From an uncultured Pseudomonadota bacterium (lineage in GTDB: Bacteria; Bdellovibrionota_B; Oligoflexia; Oligoflexales; CAIYRB01): DNA of 48,121 nucleotides. Shown piece by piece: positions 6,878 to 15,745 of the stretch (within the stretch, counting starts at the first letter, position 1; every line of letters begins with the position of its first letter). A program made the position numbers and the translations under genes. The stretch is from assembly GCA_903928445.1 (NCBI GenBank), contig CAIYRB010000202.1:1-48121 (forward strand), written 5' to 3'. Below the pieces are notes generated by a model. That model worked only from the letters and a program-made list of their open reading frames with translations, ran no database searches and was not told where the DNA came from.

Positions 6878-8623
6878 TCAATGTAGCTGCAAGAGGCTAG
6901 CGCCGGCTTGCGACGCGACGACCGTCGCGTGTCCTGCAAGGTAGCGGTCCACCGCGTCGGCGTCGAGGTCTGGCAGGGTTTGCAGCAGCTTGCGTGCGGT
7001 TGCATCGATCAGCAGCAGATGCGTGATGCCCTGCCCTGCGAAGAATCGGTCCGCGAGGGTTGGATCGACGCTGCCGCGGGCGAAGGCGATGTTGAAGATC
7101 TCGACGTCGGAGAAGGTGTTGGCCAGTACCGGCGCGTCGATGAGTAGCGCTCGTCCAAAGCCGCCGATAAACATCGCCCGGTCCTTTAAAGGATCGAGGT
7201 GGCGATTGGCTAGCTCGCTGGCTGCCTTCACCTGCGGGATCCGCGCGCTGAGAAAGGCGTCGCTGCTCAATGTCCCCAGCACCACCTGGTCGATCTGAAG
7301 GTCGCGCATATCCTTGCCGATATTCCACGCGCTTTGCACCGCGGCCAAAAGCAACAGGACCGCGGCAAGCCAACGAGCTGAGCGGCCCCGTTCCAACAAA
7401 ACCTTCAGTCCAAGGGCGATCGGTAGCACTAAAAACGGCATCAAGTAGCGCACGTTCTGGGCGGAGGCGACCCAGACCACCAGGTAAACCAGCAGCATCC
7501 AGCGGACTGTTCGCGCGCCTTGACTCTGATAACCGCCGCTGAACGCTGCGAACGCGCACAGCAAGGACAGCTTACCACCAAAGCCAAAGGAGCCCGGTTG
7601 CGGCGTCCAGTCCCCTGCCCACAGGACTCGCAAGGGCAACATGAAGTAATCGGTCAGAGCTGTTCCTTGGTTATAAAAATCGAGCAGGGTCTTCATCTTC
7701 AGATAGCGGTCGACCGATAGCTCCGGCGTTGGAAATAGTTGCGGAGCAAATGGATACAGCGGATTGCCTAAGAACAGCCAATTTTTCACGTACCACGGCA
7801 ACGCGACCAGCGCAGCCACCAGGATACCCAGGGCCAGCCGCCGTCGCTGGGCAGGTCGTACCAGCTCTGCTAGCAGCACCGCCGCGAGCGGAACTAAACC
7901 TAGGTACTTTGTTGCTGCGCCAAACCCAAGAAACAGCATCGACAACAGCCAGTCGAGGAGGCGACCGTTTGAGCGCAGCGACCGCAGGTAAAACTGCAGG
8001 CCAAGCAAAGTCACTAAACCAAGAAATAGCTCGACGTAGCACGATTGGACGATCGCATAGTGCAGCGGCATCCAGGCAAACGCCAGTGTCGCCGCCAAGG
8101 TCCAAGGCAGCGTCAGCCGCAATTCGCTGCGCAAAAAGGCGGCAAAGGCTAGGGCATAGCCATAAAGATACAGCACGTTTACGAGGAGCGGCGAGATGGG
8201 CCACTTGGACGCCAGCAGCGCCGTGAACGGCATTTCAAACAGCATCGGAAAATTCGTCGTCAGGCTAAATGGGTCGGCCAACAACGCACCTGTCTGCAGG
8301 ATGCGCTTGGGCACGTTTAAGTGGTAGATCAGGTCGTCTTCGTGAAAAGGCGGCAGCACCAGCACGTGCAGGAACGGTGCGACGATCAGCGCCGCGCCGC
8401 AGGCAAGGATCAGCGCGTCGGTATTGCTTAAGCCTTTTTCCGCCAAGACCAATGGCCAAAGTCGCTTAGCTGCCACCAGCGTCACCAACAACGACGCGGC
8501 GCTGGCCCAGGCCAGCGTGTCCGGCGTGACTGCTGCGGCGAGGCCTAGCCCAAAGATGGCGTAGGACAACAGCGCGTGAAACACCACCACGAGGACGGCC
8601 ACTGCGGTCAATCCATTGAGCAT
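6878..8623 (-). CDS. GT-C family integral membrane glycosyltransferase
   Basis: This 581-aa, strongly hydrophobic protein has about ten to twelve membrane segments. An acidic HEDDLIYHL motif in the first large extracytoplasmic loop (about 95-103) corresponds to the catalytic acidic motif of GT39/ArnT/PMT-like GT-C enzymes, which take sugars from polyprenyl-phosphate donors. The C-terminal ~120 residues are soluble. The gene starts at ATG 8623 and is separated by a repeat-containing spacer from the GT2 gene downstream, which may make its donor. Acceptor unknown. Confidence 0.75.
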   Translation of the reverse strand: MLNGLTAVAVLVVVFHALLSYAIFGLGLAAAVTPDTLAWASAASLLVTLVAAKRLWPLVLAEKGLSNTDALILACGAALIVAPFLHVLVLPPFHEDDLIYHLNVPKRILQTGALLADPFSLTTNFPMLFEMPFTALLASKWPISPLLVNVLYLYGYALAFAAFLRSELRLTLPWTLAATLAFAWMPLHYAIVQSCYVELFLGLVTLLGLQFYLRSLRSNGRLLDWLLSMLFLGFGAATKYLGLVPLAAVLLAELVRPAQRRRLALGILVAALVALPWYVKNWLFLGNPLYPFAPQLFPTPELSVDRYLKMKTLLDFYNQGTALTDYFMLPLRVLWAGDWTPQPGSFGFGGKLSLLCAFAAFSGGYQSQGARTVRWMLLVYLVVWVASAQNVRYLMPFLVLPIALGLKVLLERGRSARWLAAVLLLLAAVQSAWNIGKDMRDLQIDQVVLGTLSSDAFLSARIPQVKAASELANRHLDPLKDRAMFIGGFGRALLIDAPVLANTFSDVEIFNIAFARGSVDPTLADRFFAGQGITHLLLIDATARKLLQTLPDLDADAVDRYLAGHATVVASQAGASLLQLH

Positions 8624-8904
8624 CGCACATCCTGGGTAAGTAGGGGGATGTCTTCAGTTATACCCCGGATCGCGGGCGCGTCGAAAGGCGGGACTTCTCG
8701 CTCCGGCCAAAGTTGGTGCCGAGCATTGGCCATGGGAAGAACCGGATATATGACAGCAGCAACTTCGCTTGAGGTGCTTTAAGAGTCTAATTTGATGATG
8801 AAATACCTGAACTATGATCGATCCACCAGTGCTTACTTGGTTCAAGATGACGGCGACGCAACCGATAGAGTGGAGAGTGTTTTGGTGGGGTTAAGGAGTA
8901 AATC
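8624..8904. other. Divergent intergenic region with a possible 38-codon leader ORF
   Basis: This lies between the GT-C gene (minus) and the PP2C gene (plus). It contains a small ORF at 8795-8911 (MMKYLNYDRS, ending VGLRSKSS) without a convincing Shine-Dalgarno. I see no clear -35/-10 pair, repeat or terminator elsewhere in the stretch. Confidence 0.4.
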
Positions 8905-8911
8905 ATCCTAA
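8795..8911 (+). CDS. Possible 38-aa leader peptide before the PP2C gene
   Basis: An ATG-ATG start at 8795 opens a 38-codon frame rich in acidic residues in its middle (VQDDGDATD) that ends at TAA 8909-8911. Its last codons contain AAGGAG (8893-8898), and its stop overlaps the upstream extension of the PP2C reading frame. That arrangement could couple translation of the two genes. There is no strong ribosome-binding site for the small ORF, and its length does not exclude chance. Confidence 0.25.
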   Translation: MMKYLNYDRSTSAYLVQDDGDATDRVESVLVGLRSKSS

Positions 8912-8991
8912 AGTCTAGCAACAGCGAGATCACGGCGCCGAGCCCAGAAGTTACACCCAAGGAGGTCGCTGATGCTCTAGTCGAGCAGTGG

Positions 8992-10299
8992 GTGCTCCAG
9001 GACCGGGTTGATTCGCGGCGATTGATGTCGAGAATGGGGGTCGTGGGCTCAGCACTTGCAGCGACGGCTCTTTTTTATCTCGCGCCGGCATCAGTCAAAA
9101 TCCCGGGCTTCGTCATCTTTGCTTTGTTAACCTTGGTCAATGGGATCGCCTTGATCGCCTTTCGCGAGCAGAGCGAGCTGTCAAGGCGCCGCCTTGGGCT
9201 GGTGGCGGTGACGGAGCAGTGCGTATTTATCTTCGGTCTAGCTTGGATCATGGTGGCTGGCGCGCAAGATCCAAGCCTTGGTCTGTCACACCGCATCATC
9301 GGCTGGGTGTTGTATACGGCGATCGGTGCGCGGGTCTGTGATGCGTCGCGCAGCTTGCCTTGGGTCGGGATGGTGGGGGCGATAGCGCATGTCGGCGTAG
9401 CTTTGGTGGTTTGGCATCTCGCTGGCCATGATCAAGGCGTTAGCGCAGCAATCATCATCGTTGTGACCGATGGCCACGTCTTGCTGTCGAGTCACCGCCG
9501 GCTGCAAAACCTACGGATCCTTGCCCGGTTGAACATTGAAAAGGCGGGCCTTTCCGAACTCAATGAACGACTCCAACGTGAGGCGCTTGAGACGGAACTA
9601 CAAGTCGCCAGCCGCATTCAGACCTTGCTTACCGCCGATCCTGCGCCTCTAAGCAGTGGGGACTCGACGGTCATTTGCTTTCACGAACCCTACGGCATCC
9701 TCGGCGGCGATTGGATGGCAACCAGAAGACTGTCAAATGGCACCGTTGTCATCGCCGTCGCCGACGTCAGTGGCAAAGGCATCCCGGCCGCCATGGTCGT
9801 CCAGTCGATCCAAGCCTTGTGGGCCTATGCACTCAATGAACCAGAATTTTCTGCCGAATCATGGATCTCCTCTGTAAACAATGTATTAATTACATTGGGC
9901 GCCAGGGCACCTCACACCCTGACGATGGGTCTGGTGACGGTGGATCAGCATTTTCTTACCTACTACAGCGCTGGTCATGTGCCTCTCGTGCTGATTCGTA
10001 ATTCCGACCAGCCAGAATCGGTTGAGATGGTGCATGGATTTGGCGGCATCCTGGGACTGTCGAAAAATCTGGTCATCCAACCCACCGTCGTCAGTCTGCC
10101 TGTCGGCGGTCCTTATACGATTCTACTTGGCACCGACGGCGTCTTTGATTGGAATACCCGGCGCAGTCGTAAGGCTCTGCTCAATCTCCTCGCGCAGGTT
10201 CAGCGTGACGGTCGCGAGGCCATCGTGCGGCTGCCAACCGCGGACGACAAAATTCTAGTGATGATCCGTAGTCAAAAGCAGCAGGTGACGGCAGCCTAG
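8992..10299 (+). CDS. Membrane-bound PP2C/SpoIIE-type serine phosphatase (RsbU-like)
   Basis: From the GTG at 8992 the protein is 435 aa. About six hydrophobic segments (15-180) precede a coiled-coil stretch (about 180-210) and a PPM/SpoIIE phosphatase domain (about 210-430). Metal-binding signatures are GGDWM (about 238), ADVSGKGIPAAM (about 255-266) and GTDGVFDW (about 381). Such enzymes dephosphorylate anti-anti-sigma factors or similar partners; none is encoded nearby. The start is uncertain: the same frame is open back to 8902 and reads as protein-like sequence (TAPSPEVTPKEVADALVEQW), with AAGGAG six nt before an ATC at 8905, but it contains no ATG, GTG or TTG. Confidence 0.85.
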   Translation: MLQDRVDSRRLMSRMGVVGSALAATALFYLAPASVKIPGFVIFALLTLVNGIALIAFREQSELSRRRLGLVAVTEQCVFIFGLAWIMVAGAQDPSLGLSHRIIGWVLYTAIGARVCDASRSLPWVGMVGAIAHVGVALVVWHLAGHDQGVSAAIIIVVTDGHVLLSSHRRLQNLRILARLNIEKAGLSELNERLQREALETELQVASRIQTLLTADPAPLSSGDSTVICFHEPYGILGGDWMATRRLSNGTVVIAVADVSGKGIPAAMVVQSIQALWAYALNEPEFSAESWISSVNNVLITLGARAPHTLTMGLVTVDQHFLTYYSAGHVPLVLIRNSDQPESVEMVHGFGGILGLSKNLVIQPTVVSLPVGGPYTILLGTDGVFDWNTRRSRKALLNLLAQVQRDGREAIVRLPTADDKILVMIRSQKQQVTAA

Positions 10300-10319
10300 T
10301 CACGTGAGTGTCGGTGTGT

Positions 10320-11360
10320 CTAGGTTGCACTTTGGACTTGCTGGGTTGTGGGTCGCAGTTCATTGCTCTTCACTTCAATCGTTGGGTCCAAGATGACCCG
10401 CTCGCCACGCGGCCACTGCGGCGCTTCGCCGCGTCGGTGTTGCCAGCTTAAAAATTCCCGTTTAGGTCCGCGGCAGATCATCTGCCGCGAGGCGCCTTTT
10501 TCCCGCCTGAGATCTCCCGTCAGCCGGGCGAGTCCGGCTCTGGATTCGCTTGGGGCGGTTCGACGCATGAGTAGGTAGGAATAGGTGAGGCTATCGTTAC
10601 GCATCGGCAGGTTCTCCTCTAGCGCCTGGAACCACTCGGGCATGTCCCATTGCACGCGGTCGTGGCACCAATCGCGTTTCGATTCGGTCAGTAAAGGGCA
10701 GGCCTCAGCGTGGGTACACGGCGCCCAAACGTGCCAGCCGGCGCCTTGAAGTTCGCCACGCCACGTGAGCAGACGCCGGCTGTCTTGGTTGGTCGCGGGC
10801 TCAATCAGCATCAGCGCCTCTTGCTGCAGCGCCCAGGCTGGAATCCTCGGTAATTCAGTGAGGGAGAAGGAGAAGCTAGCCAGCCGTTGCTCGGACGCGC
10901 TAAAGCCACCGTCCGGCACCTGGGTCGACCAGGTGAGAGGAGTGGCCATAGGAGTCGTCAGCTGGCGGTGCATGGCGATCGCCGTGCTGCTGACTTCGAT
11001 CGCGTGACCCGACAAAAACTGGCCAGGTAAGGCCGCGTCCATGGCCAGCGACACCGCGCCTAAACCACTGCCGAAGTCGCTGTAGTGGCGCAGGCCGGCA
11101 AAGAAGCCAACCTCCTTGGCCATCTCTAAGACGCCGAGGACGCGCAGATAATTGAGCGGCAAAAAATAGCAGGCATAGGCGATCTGCGCCCAGTCTTGGC
11201 GCCACGGCGTCGCCGCCTCGGGGTGTTGCAGGTAATGGTCTGACAGGCGTCGCACCGCGCCGGCCAAGGCAGCACTGTCGGCCAGCGAGACGCGGTGTTT
11301 GGCGAGCAGGGCATTCAGCCGCTGCGGGTCAAGGCTGGACAATTGCAGGGGTTGCTTCAA
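10320..11360 (-). CDS. Rsm22-like (METTL17-type) ribosome-associated methyltransferase-fold protein
   Basis: This 346-aa protein has a degenerate class I methyltransferase fold (SDFGSGLGAVSLAM near 94-107). Its C-terminal region shows the family hallmark WAPCTHAEACPLL (about 211-223) followed by DWCHDRV (about 230) and SYLLMRR. These cysteines are the conserved ones of the Rsm22 family, shown in the mitochondrial homologue to bind an Fe-S cluster; the family assists small-subunit ribosome assembly. The start is TTG 11360, supported by GAGGAG with a 6-nt spacer. It stands alone, convergent with the phosphatase gene. Confidence 0.85.
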   Translation of the reverse strand: MKQPLQLSSLDPQRLNALLAKHRVSLADSAALAGAVRRLSDHYLQHPEAATPWRQDWAQIAYACYFLPLNYLRVLGVLEMAKEVGFFAGLRHYSDFGSGLGAVSLAMDAALPGQFLSGHAIEVSSTAIAMHRQLTTPMATPLTWSTQVPDGGFSASEQRLASFSFSLTELPRIPAWALQQEALMLIEPATNQDSRRLLTWRGELQGAGWHVWAPCTHAEACPLLTESKRDWCHDRVQWDMPEWFQALEENLPMRNDSLTYSYLLMRRTAPSESRAGLARLTGDLRREKGASRQMICRGPKREFLSWQHRRGEAPQWPRGERVILDPTIEVKSNELRPTTQQVQSAT

Positions 11361-11451
11361 GCTGGTCTCCTCTTATGGCGTGAACTAGTGCTATCAGCCA
11401 GCTCCGCCGACCGGTATCCTTTACGCCTATCAGCTACCTGGAGGGCGCAAG

Positions 11452-12597
11452 GTGATCCAGCAGTTTAATTACCCGACCATTATCAAGTTCGGCGCCGGGG
11501 CCATCAAGCTGGTCCCGCAGTCCTTGAAACAGCGCGGTGCCAAGCGTCCCTTGATCGTCACCGATCGCGACTTGGCGGTGACGCCGATGCTTGGCGACCT
11601 GCAGCTGAGCTTGTCGCAGGTTGGCTTGATTCCAGCAGTTTTTGGTGGCGCGACGAGCAATCCGGTCGAGACCCAGGTCAAAGAAGGAGTCGCTGCTTAT
11701 CATGAGCACGGCGGTGATTGTCTGGTGATCATCGGTGGCGGAGCCGCCTTGGACGTCGGTAAGAGCATCGCCCTGATGATCAATCACCCGGGCAACTTGT
11801 TCAATTACGAGGAGGGACGTAGCGACGGACGCCCCGTCGATCAGCCGATTCCCTACATGATCGCGGTACCGACGACTGCCGGTACGGGCAGTGAGGTGGG
11901 CCGCTCCATGGTGATCGCCGACGCCGTCAGTCATGTGAAGAGGATCATCTTCGATCCAAAACTGTTGCCGCCTTTGGTCATCGCCGATCCGGAATTAACC
12001 TATGGTCTACCAGCGGCGATGACGGCTGCCGTCGGCTTTGATGCGTTAACGCACAATGTCGAGGCCTTTCTCGCGCACGAGTGGCATCCGATCGCCGACG
12101 GTATCGCCTTGGAAGGGGTGCGGCTTGTTGCCCTGAATCTGCTGACGGCGGTGCGCGAGCCGACCAATCTGACGGCGCGGGCTGGCATGCAGATGGCTTC
12201 GATCATGGGCGCGGTGGCCTCGCAAAAGGGCCTGGGCGTCACCCATTCGTGTGCGCACGCCTTGTCCAGTGTGTTTGACACGCATCATGGCTTGGCCAAT
12301 GCGATGATGCTCGAACCCTGCATGGAATTTAATCGGGCCTGCTGCGAAGAGCGACTGGCGCGACTCGGCCAGGCGGTGATGGTGCCTGCGACGAGTACCA
12401 GCGAACTGGCGACCGGTTTCTTGCGTTGGGTGCGAGCTTTGAAGCACGATGTCGGCCTGCCGCCGCGCCTGGGTACTTTGGACGCGGCCACGACCGCTCG
12501 CCTCGTTGAGGTCGCTGCCGCTGATCCGTGCCACACGAGTAATCCACGGCCGGTGAGTCGTGACGATTTCGGCCATATTTTTGCCAATGCCATGTGA
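11452..12597 (+). CDS. Iron-containing (group III) alcohol dehydrogenase
   Basis: This 381-aa protein matches Fe-ADHs in length and motifs: the NAD(P)-binding GGGAALDVGKSIAL (about 97-110), PTTAGTGSEVG (about 142-152), and metal ligands in GFDALTHNVEAF and THSCAHALSSVFDTHHG. It starts with GTG at 11452, preceded by GAGG with a 7-nt spacer. It probably interconverts an alcohol and an aldehyde or ketone. The carboxylic acid reductase further along produces aldehydes, but the two genes are 4.7 kb apart, so a link is only a possibility. Confidence 0.9.
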   Translation: MIQQFNYPTIIKFGAGAIKLVPQSLKQRGAKRPLIVTDRDLAVTPMLGDLQLSLSQVGLIPAVFGGATSNPVETQVKEGVAAYHEHGGDCLVIIGGGAALDVGKSIALMINHPGNLFNYEEGRSDGRPVDQPIPYMIAVPTTAGTGSEVGRSMVIADAVSHVKRIIFDPKLLPPLVIADPELTYGLPAAMTAAVGFDALTHNVEAFLAHEWHPIADGIALEGVRLVALNLLTAVREPTNLTARAGMQMASIMGAVASQKGLGVTHSCAHALSSVFDTHHGLANAMMLEPCMEFNRACCEERLARLGQAVMVPATSTSELATGFLRWVRALKHDVGLPPRLGTLDAATTARLVEVAAADPCHTSNPRPVSRDDFGHIFANAM

Positions 12598-12665
12598 CGG
12601 CGTGATGGTCGCGCGCTCTTGTTGCTGCCTAGACATGGCCATCTTTGCCACCGAGGTTGATGTTT

Positions 12666-14147
12666 ATGATTCCTGAAGTCATCGATGTGTCCGTTGGAAG
12701 TCCTGATGCCAAGCTCGAACCAGGCGAGCTGCTGGTCGTCATCGGCGCGCCGGGGCAGGAGCGCACCCCCTGGGTGCAACAATTGATCGCGACCGCGGTG
12801 AAGGGTCTGAGTCGGCACTTTCACTACCTGCATTTTCACGTCGGCTTTCTCGGCGGCAGTGAGGGCACCCCCTACGCCGTGCTCGAGTGGAAGCAGGCTG
12901 GTCAAGGGCCGCTGGAACGGCGTTGGCTAGCGCATAAGGTCTACGGTCAGCTTGCGGCGATGTTTAACTTAAAGCAAATAGCTGTTTATCTTGAGCCCGG
13001 TAGTGCCGGTCCTGAATTGGCGTTGGCCGAAGACTTATGGACTAGGCATATGCGTCCTCGCTACGAGCGGAGCCATCTGAGTCGGCTGCGGCTACTCACC
13101 TCAGAGGGCGACTCCCTGCATGCGGCCGATCCCTATCTTCCAGTGCGGCTTAAGGGGCAACTCGGTTTTCGTCAGTGGGTCAACGAAAACCCCGACGAGT
13201 TGACCTCGATCGAGCTCGGTCATCGCCTGGCCAGTTTTTGCGGTGATCATGGCTGCACCTTTGAGAGTTTAGGCCGTGAGCGCCTGGCTGAGCTTGGCAT
13301 GAACCTATTGCTCGCAGTTGGTCAAGCCAGCGAAAGGTCGCCGTCGCGCTTGCATATCGCCACGCACGGGCTAAAGCTCGGTTTGAAGCCCCTCCTGCTC
13401 ATCGGCAAGGGCATTACCTTTGATACCGGCGGCATCAACTTGAAGCCGCACGAAGGCTTCGTTAATTGCATGAAGAACGACATGGGCGGCGCCGGGTTGA
13501 TGATTCAACTGTTTATGGCGCTCGTCGAAAGTGGTTATAGTGGGCCGCTCGCGGTGGCGATCCCGTGCTGCGAAAACCTCATCGACGCTAAGGCCATGAA
13601 GCCGGGTGCCATCATCCGTGCATACAACGGTAAGGATGTAATCATTGAACACACCGACGCCGAGGGGCGTCTGATCCTGGCTGACGCCATCACCTACACG
13701 CAGCAGCAGCTGCACCCAGCGTTGACGCTCACCGCAGCAACGCTGACCACCGCGTCGCTGCGCCAGTTTAGCAACTATTTTACACCGGTTCATTTCGCCT
13801 CCGCGGCCCTGCAGGATAGTCTGACTAAGGCCGGTAAGAGCAGCGGTGAGGAGTTTACCTTTTGGGGCGAATTTTTGCCATTTTTGCAAGGAAACTCTAC
13901 CAATGCGGCCGATCTGACCAATATGGGACGTCTTCCTTCGCATGCGAGCATCGGCGGCGGTAGTAGCGTGGCGGCGCATTTTCTTAAGCAATTTGCCGTC
14001 CAGCCTTTGGTTCACCTGGATATCTTTGCATCGACTTGGAACTGGAGTGGCGATTATCCAGGGGCCCATTACGGTGCCACCGGAGCCCCTTTTAACGCGT
14101 TGTTTCGATGTCTGCGCCAGGTGGTTGATCCAGCTGCGCTGGCGTGA
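12666..14147 (+). CDS. M17 leucyl aminopeptidase family protein (cytosol aminopeptidase)
   Basis: From the ATG at 12666 (GAGG nine nt upstream; an ATG at 12660 and TTG at 12645 are in frame) the product is 493 aa, the usual size for PepA. The C-terminal catalytic domain keeps all five metal ligands: K in LIGKGITFDTGG, D in the same motif, D in KNDMGG, and D and E in TDAEGRL. The signature reads HTDAEGRL where most family members have NTDAEGRL. The N-terminal domain is divergent. It probably releases N-terminal residues from peptides in the cytoplasm. It follows the alcohol dehydrogenase by about 70 nt, possibly co-transcribed. Confidence 0.9.
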   Translation: MIPEVIDVSVGSPDAKLEPGELLVVIGAPGQERTPWVQQLIATAVKGLSRHFHYLHFHVGFLGGSEGTPYAVLEWKQAGQGPLERRWLAHKVYGQLAAMFNLKQIAVYLEPGSAGPELALAEDLWTRHMRPRYERSHLSRLRLLTSEGDSLHAADPYLPVRLKGQLGFRQWVNENPDELTSIELGHRLASFCGDHGCTFESLGRERLAELGMNLLLAVGQASERSPSRLHIATHGLKLGLKPLLLIGKGITFDTGGINLKPHEGFVNCMKNDMGGAGLMIQLFMALVESGYSGPLAVAIPCCENLIDAKAMKPGAIIRAYNGKDVIIEHTDAEGRLILADAITYTQQQLHPALTLTAATLTTASLRQFSNYFTPVHFASAALQDSLTKAGKSSGEEFTFWGEFLPFLQGNSTNAADLTNMGRLPSHASIGGGSSVAAHFLKQFAVQPLVHLDIFASTWNWSGDYPGAHYGATGAPFNALFRCLRQVVDPAALA

Positions 14148-14165
14148 CTTGGGCGGCGCAGCGGT

Positions 14166-14210
14166 GGCGACGGGTTGCAGATCGAAGGTGGATCACCACC
14201 TTGACGTCGC
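14166..14210. terminator. Nested stem-loop between convergent genes
   Basis: GGCGAC (14166-14171) pairs with GTCGCC (14205-14210) around an inner perfect hairpin AAGGTGG-ATCA-CCACCTT (14185-14202). It lies between the aminopeptidase stop and the 3' end of the minus-strand lipoprotein gene, where a bidirectional terminator is expected. No T-run follows on either strand, so termination is inferred from position. Confidence 0.35.
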
Positions 14211-14271
14211 CTCCGCGGCTTTCGTCAGGGTGGTCCTTCTTTATCGCGATGGAAAGAGGTCCAGCACTTGG

Positions 14272-15738
14272 TCAGGGAAAGAAGCGCTGCACCGAATCCC
14301 GGAGTGCATCGACCTCGTTCACCGTGCGCGCGGAGACACCGAAGTGAAAGCCGGGGACATAGCCGAAATTGCGTAGGTTTTGCATACTGTGTCCGCGTTG
14401 CATAAAGGGTGACCACGTCGGCGGCGTCGGATACTGGTTGGTGGTTGGCCATGATCCAGCTAGGGTCTGCACGGCATCCCGGGTTTGATCGGCGAGATGA
14501 CAGCTGACGCAGTTGCTGTTGTGTTTGGCATCGGCCTGCTGGGAAATCACTTTTGGGTTGAGCAGCGCATTGACCGTTGGCGCAAAGCTCCGAGCTTGCG
14601 CGGCGGTGTTCGCGGCCAGAGATTTGTACCAAGGGTGGATGCTGGTCGTCAGCCCTTCGTCGGTGGTCAGAGGGTACTCTTGGCTGTTGAAGGCGTTGAG
14701 GCTGAAATTTTCGTGGATGCGAGGGGCCTCGCCGGCGACCAGGTGACCTCCTCGCACGTCGTTCGCTTTAAAGCTCCACTGGGCCTCGGCGGTTGACGAC
14801 GTCATCCAGGCCAGGCTGGTCAGCTGGCTTTCCCTTGCATAACTTGTCACCAGGTCGCGAAAGGCGTGTGCCACGGGTCCGTTGCAGCGGTTCATCTCGG
14901 CGCGAAGCCCTGGATGCGGCAGGAGCATCCGGGCGCCGCCGCGGTCCGCCTCGGCCCAAGGCGAGCCTTTCGTCGCGTTATCGCTCAGGGCTTTGAAGGC
15001 ACGCAAGCTTTGGATCAAAGCAGCCGGATGGTCCAAGCGGTAAATGAGATGAATCGCGTCATCTAGCACCTCATGGCTACCGCCATCGGCCGGCACGATC
15101 GGCTGCGCGACCAAACGAAATTCAGTGTACTGGCACTTTGGCAATTGCGTCGCGGTGTCCCAGCCGGCCACTGCTGGGCTGTCCGTGCATACGTCAAAAC
15201 GCATGCTGACGATGCGCCAGTTTTCGTAGTTGCAGACCCCGCCGAGGATGCCTTTGATCCGCGCGATATGGGCGGCGGTTTTGAGCAGGACCGTGTCCGG
15301 GAAAGGGGTAAAGCTGATCGCTTCGCCGCATTTAGCGTCTTGCTTGGCCGCCGGACTGCTCAGGCGCGCGTTGATTTTCGTCAACATGGCCTGGGTGGCG
15401 GCGGGCAAGGAGGGGTCAATCCGCACGGGGGGGAGTTGTGCGAAGGCTTCGTCGCTGAGTTCCTGAAATAGCCGGCGGCTTAAGATCGGGTCTGCCGCCC
15501 CAGCGTCAAAGCCAAAGACGTTGCACTGCCCGTCGCCCTCGATGCTAAACATCTCCTTGGCAGCACTTGGGCTCGCCGCGAGCGGCGCCAGAATCGCCAG
15601 GTCGGAGGCCGTCAACGCTGACGCCGCTAGGGGCGTGGCGGCAAGGTTCGATCTAAGGTCTGGCGATTTGCACTCGGCAAGCGTTCCTGCCAAGAGAAAC
15701 ACCGCCACCAAATGCAGCTGCTTTGCGGCACGGTTCAT
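14272..15738 (-). CDS. Secreted lipoprotein with one CxxCH heme-binding motif
   Basis: This 488-aa protein begins with a lipoprotein signal peptide ending in the lipobox LAEC (Cys23). Near residues 407-411 lies a single CVSCH, the covalent heme attachment motif of c-type cytochromes, in the context HNSNCVSCHLADQT. Most of the ~380 preceding residues match no family I recognise. It follows the other lipoprotein gene by 7 nt, with GAGG before the ATG. An envelope electron-transfer or peroxidase-like role is possible, but a lone CxxCH is weak evidence for cytochrome function. Confidence 0.7.
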   Translation of the reverse strand: MNRAAKQLHLVAVFLLAGTLAECKSPDLRSNLAATPLAASALTASDLAILAPLAASPSAAKEMFSIEGDGQCNVFGFDAGAADPILSRRLFQELSDEAFAQLPPVRIDPSLPAATQAMLTKINARLSSPAAKQDAKCGEAISFTPFPDTVLLKTAAHIARIKGILGGVCNYENWRIVSMRFDVCTDSPAVAGWDTATQLPKCQYTEFRLVAQPIVPADGGSHEVLDDAIHLIYRLDHPAALIQSLRAFKALSDNATKGSPWAEADRGGARMLLPHPGLRAEMNRCNGPVAHAFRDLVTSYARESQLTSLAWMTSSTAEAQWSFKANDVRGGHLVAGEAPRIHENFSLNAFNSQEYPLTTDEGLTTSIHPWYKSLAANTAAQARSFAPTVNALLNPKVISQQADAKHNSNCVSCHLADQTRDAVQTLAGSWPTTNQYPTPPTWSPFMQRGHSMQNLRNFGYVPGFHFGVSARTVNEVDALRDSVQRFFP

Positions 15739-15745
15739 GCTTGCC

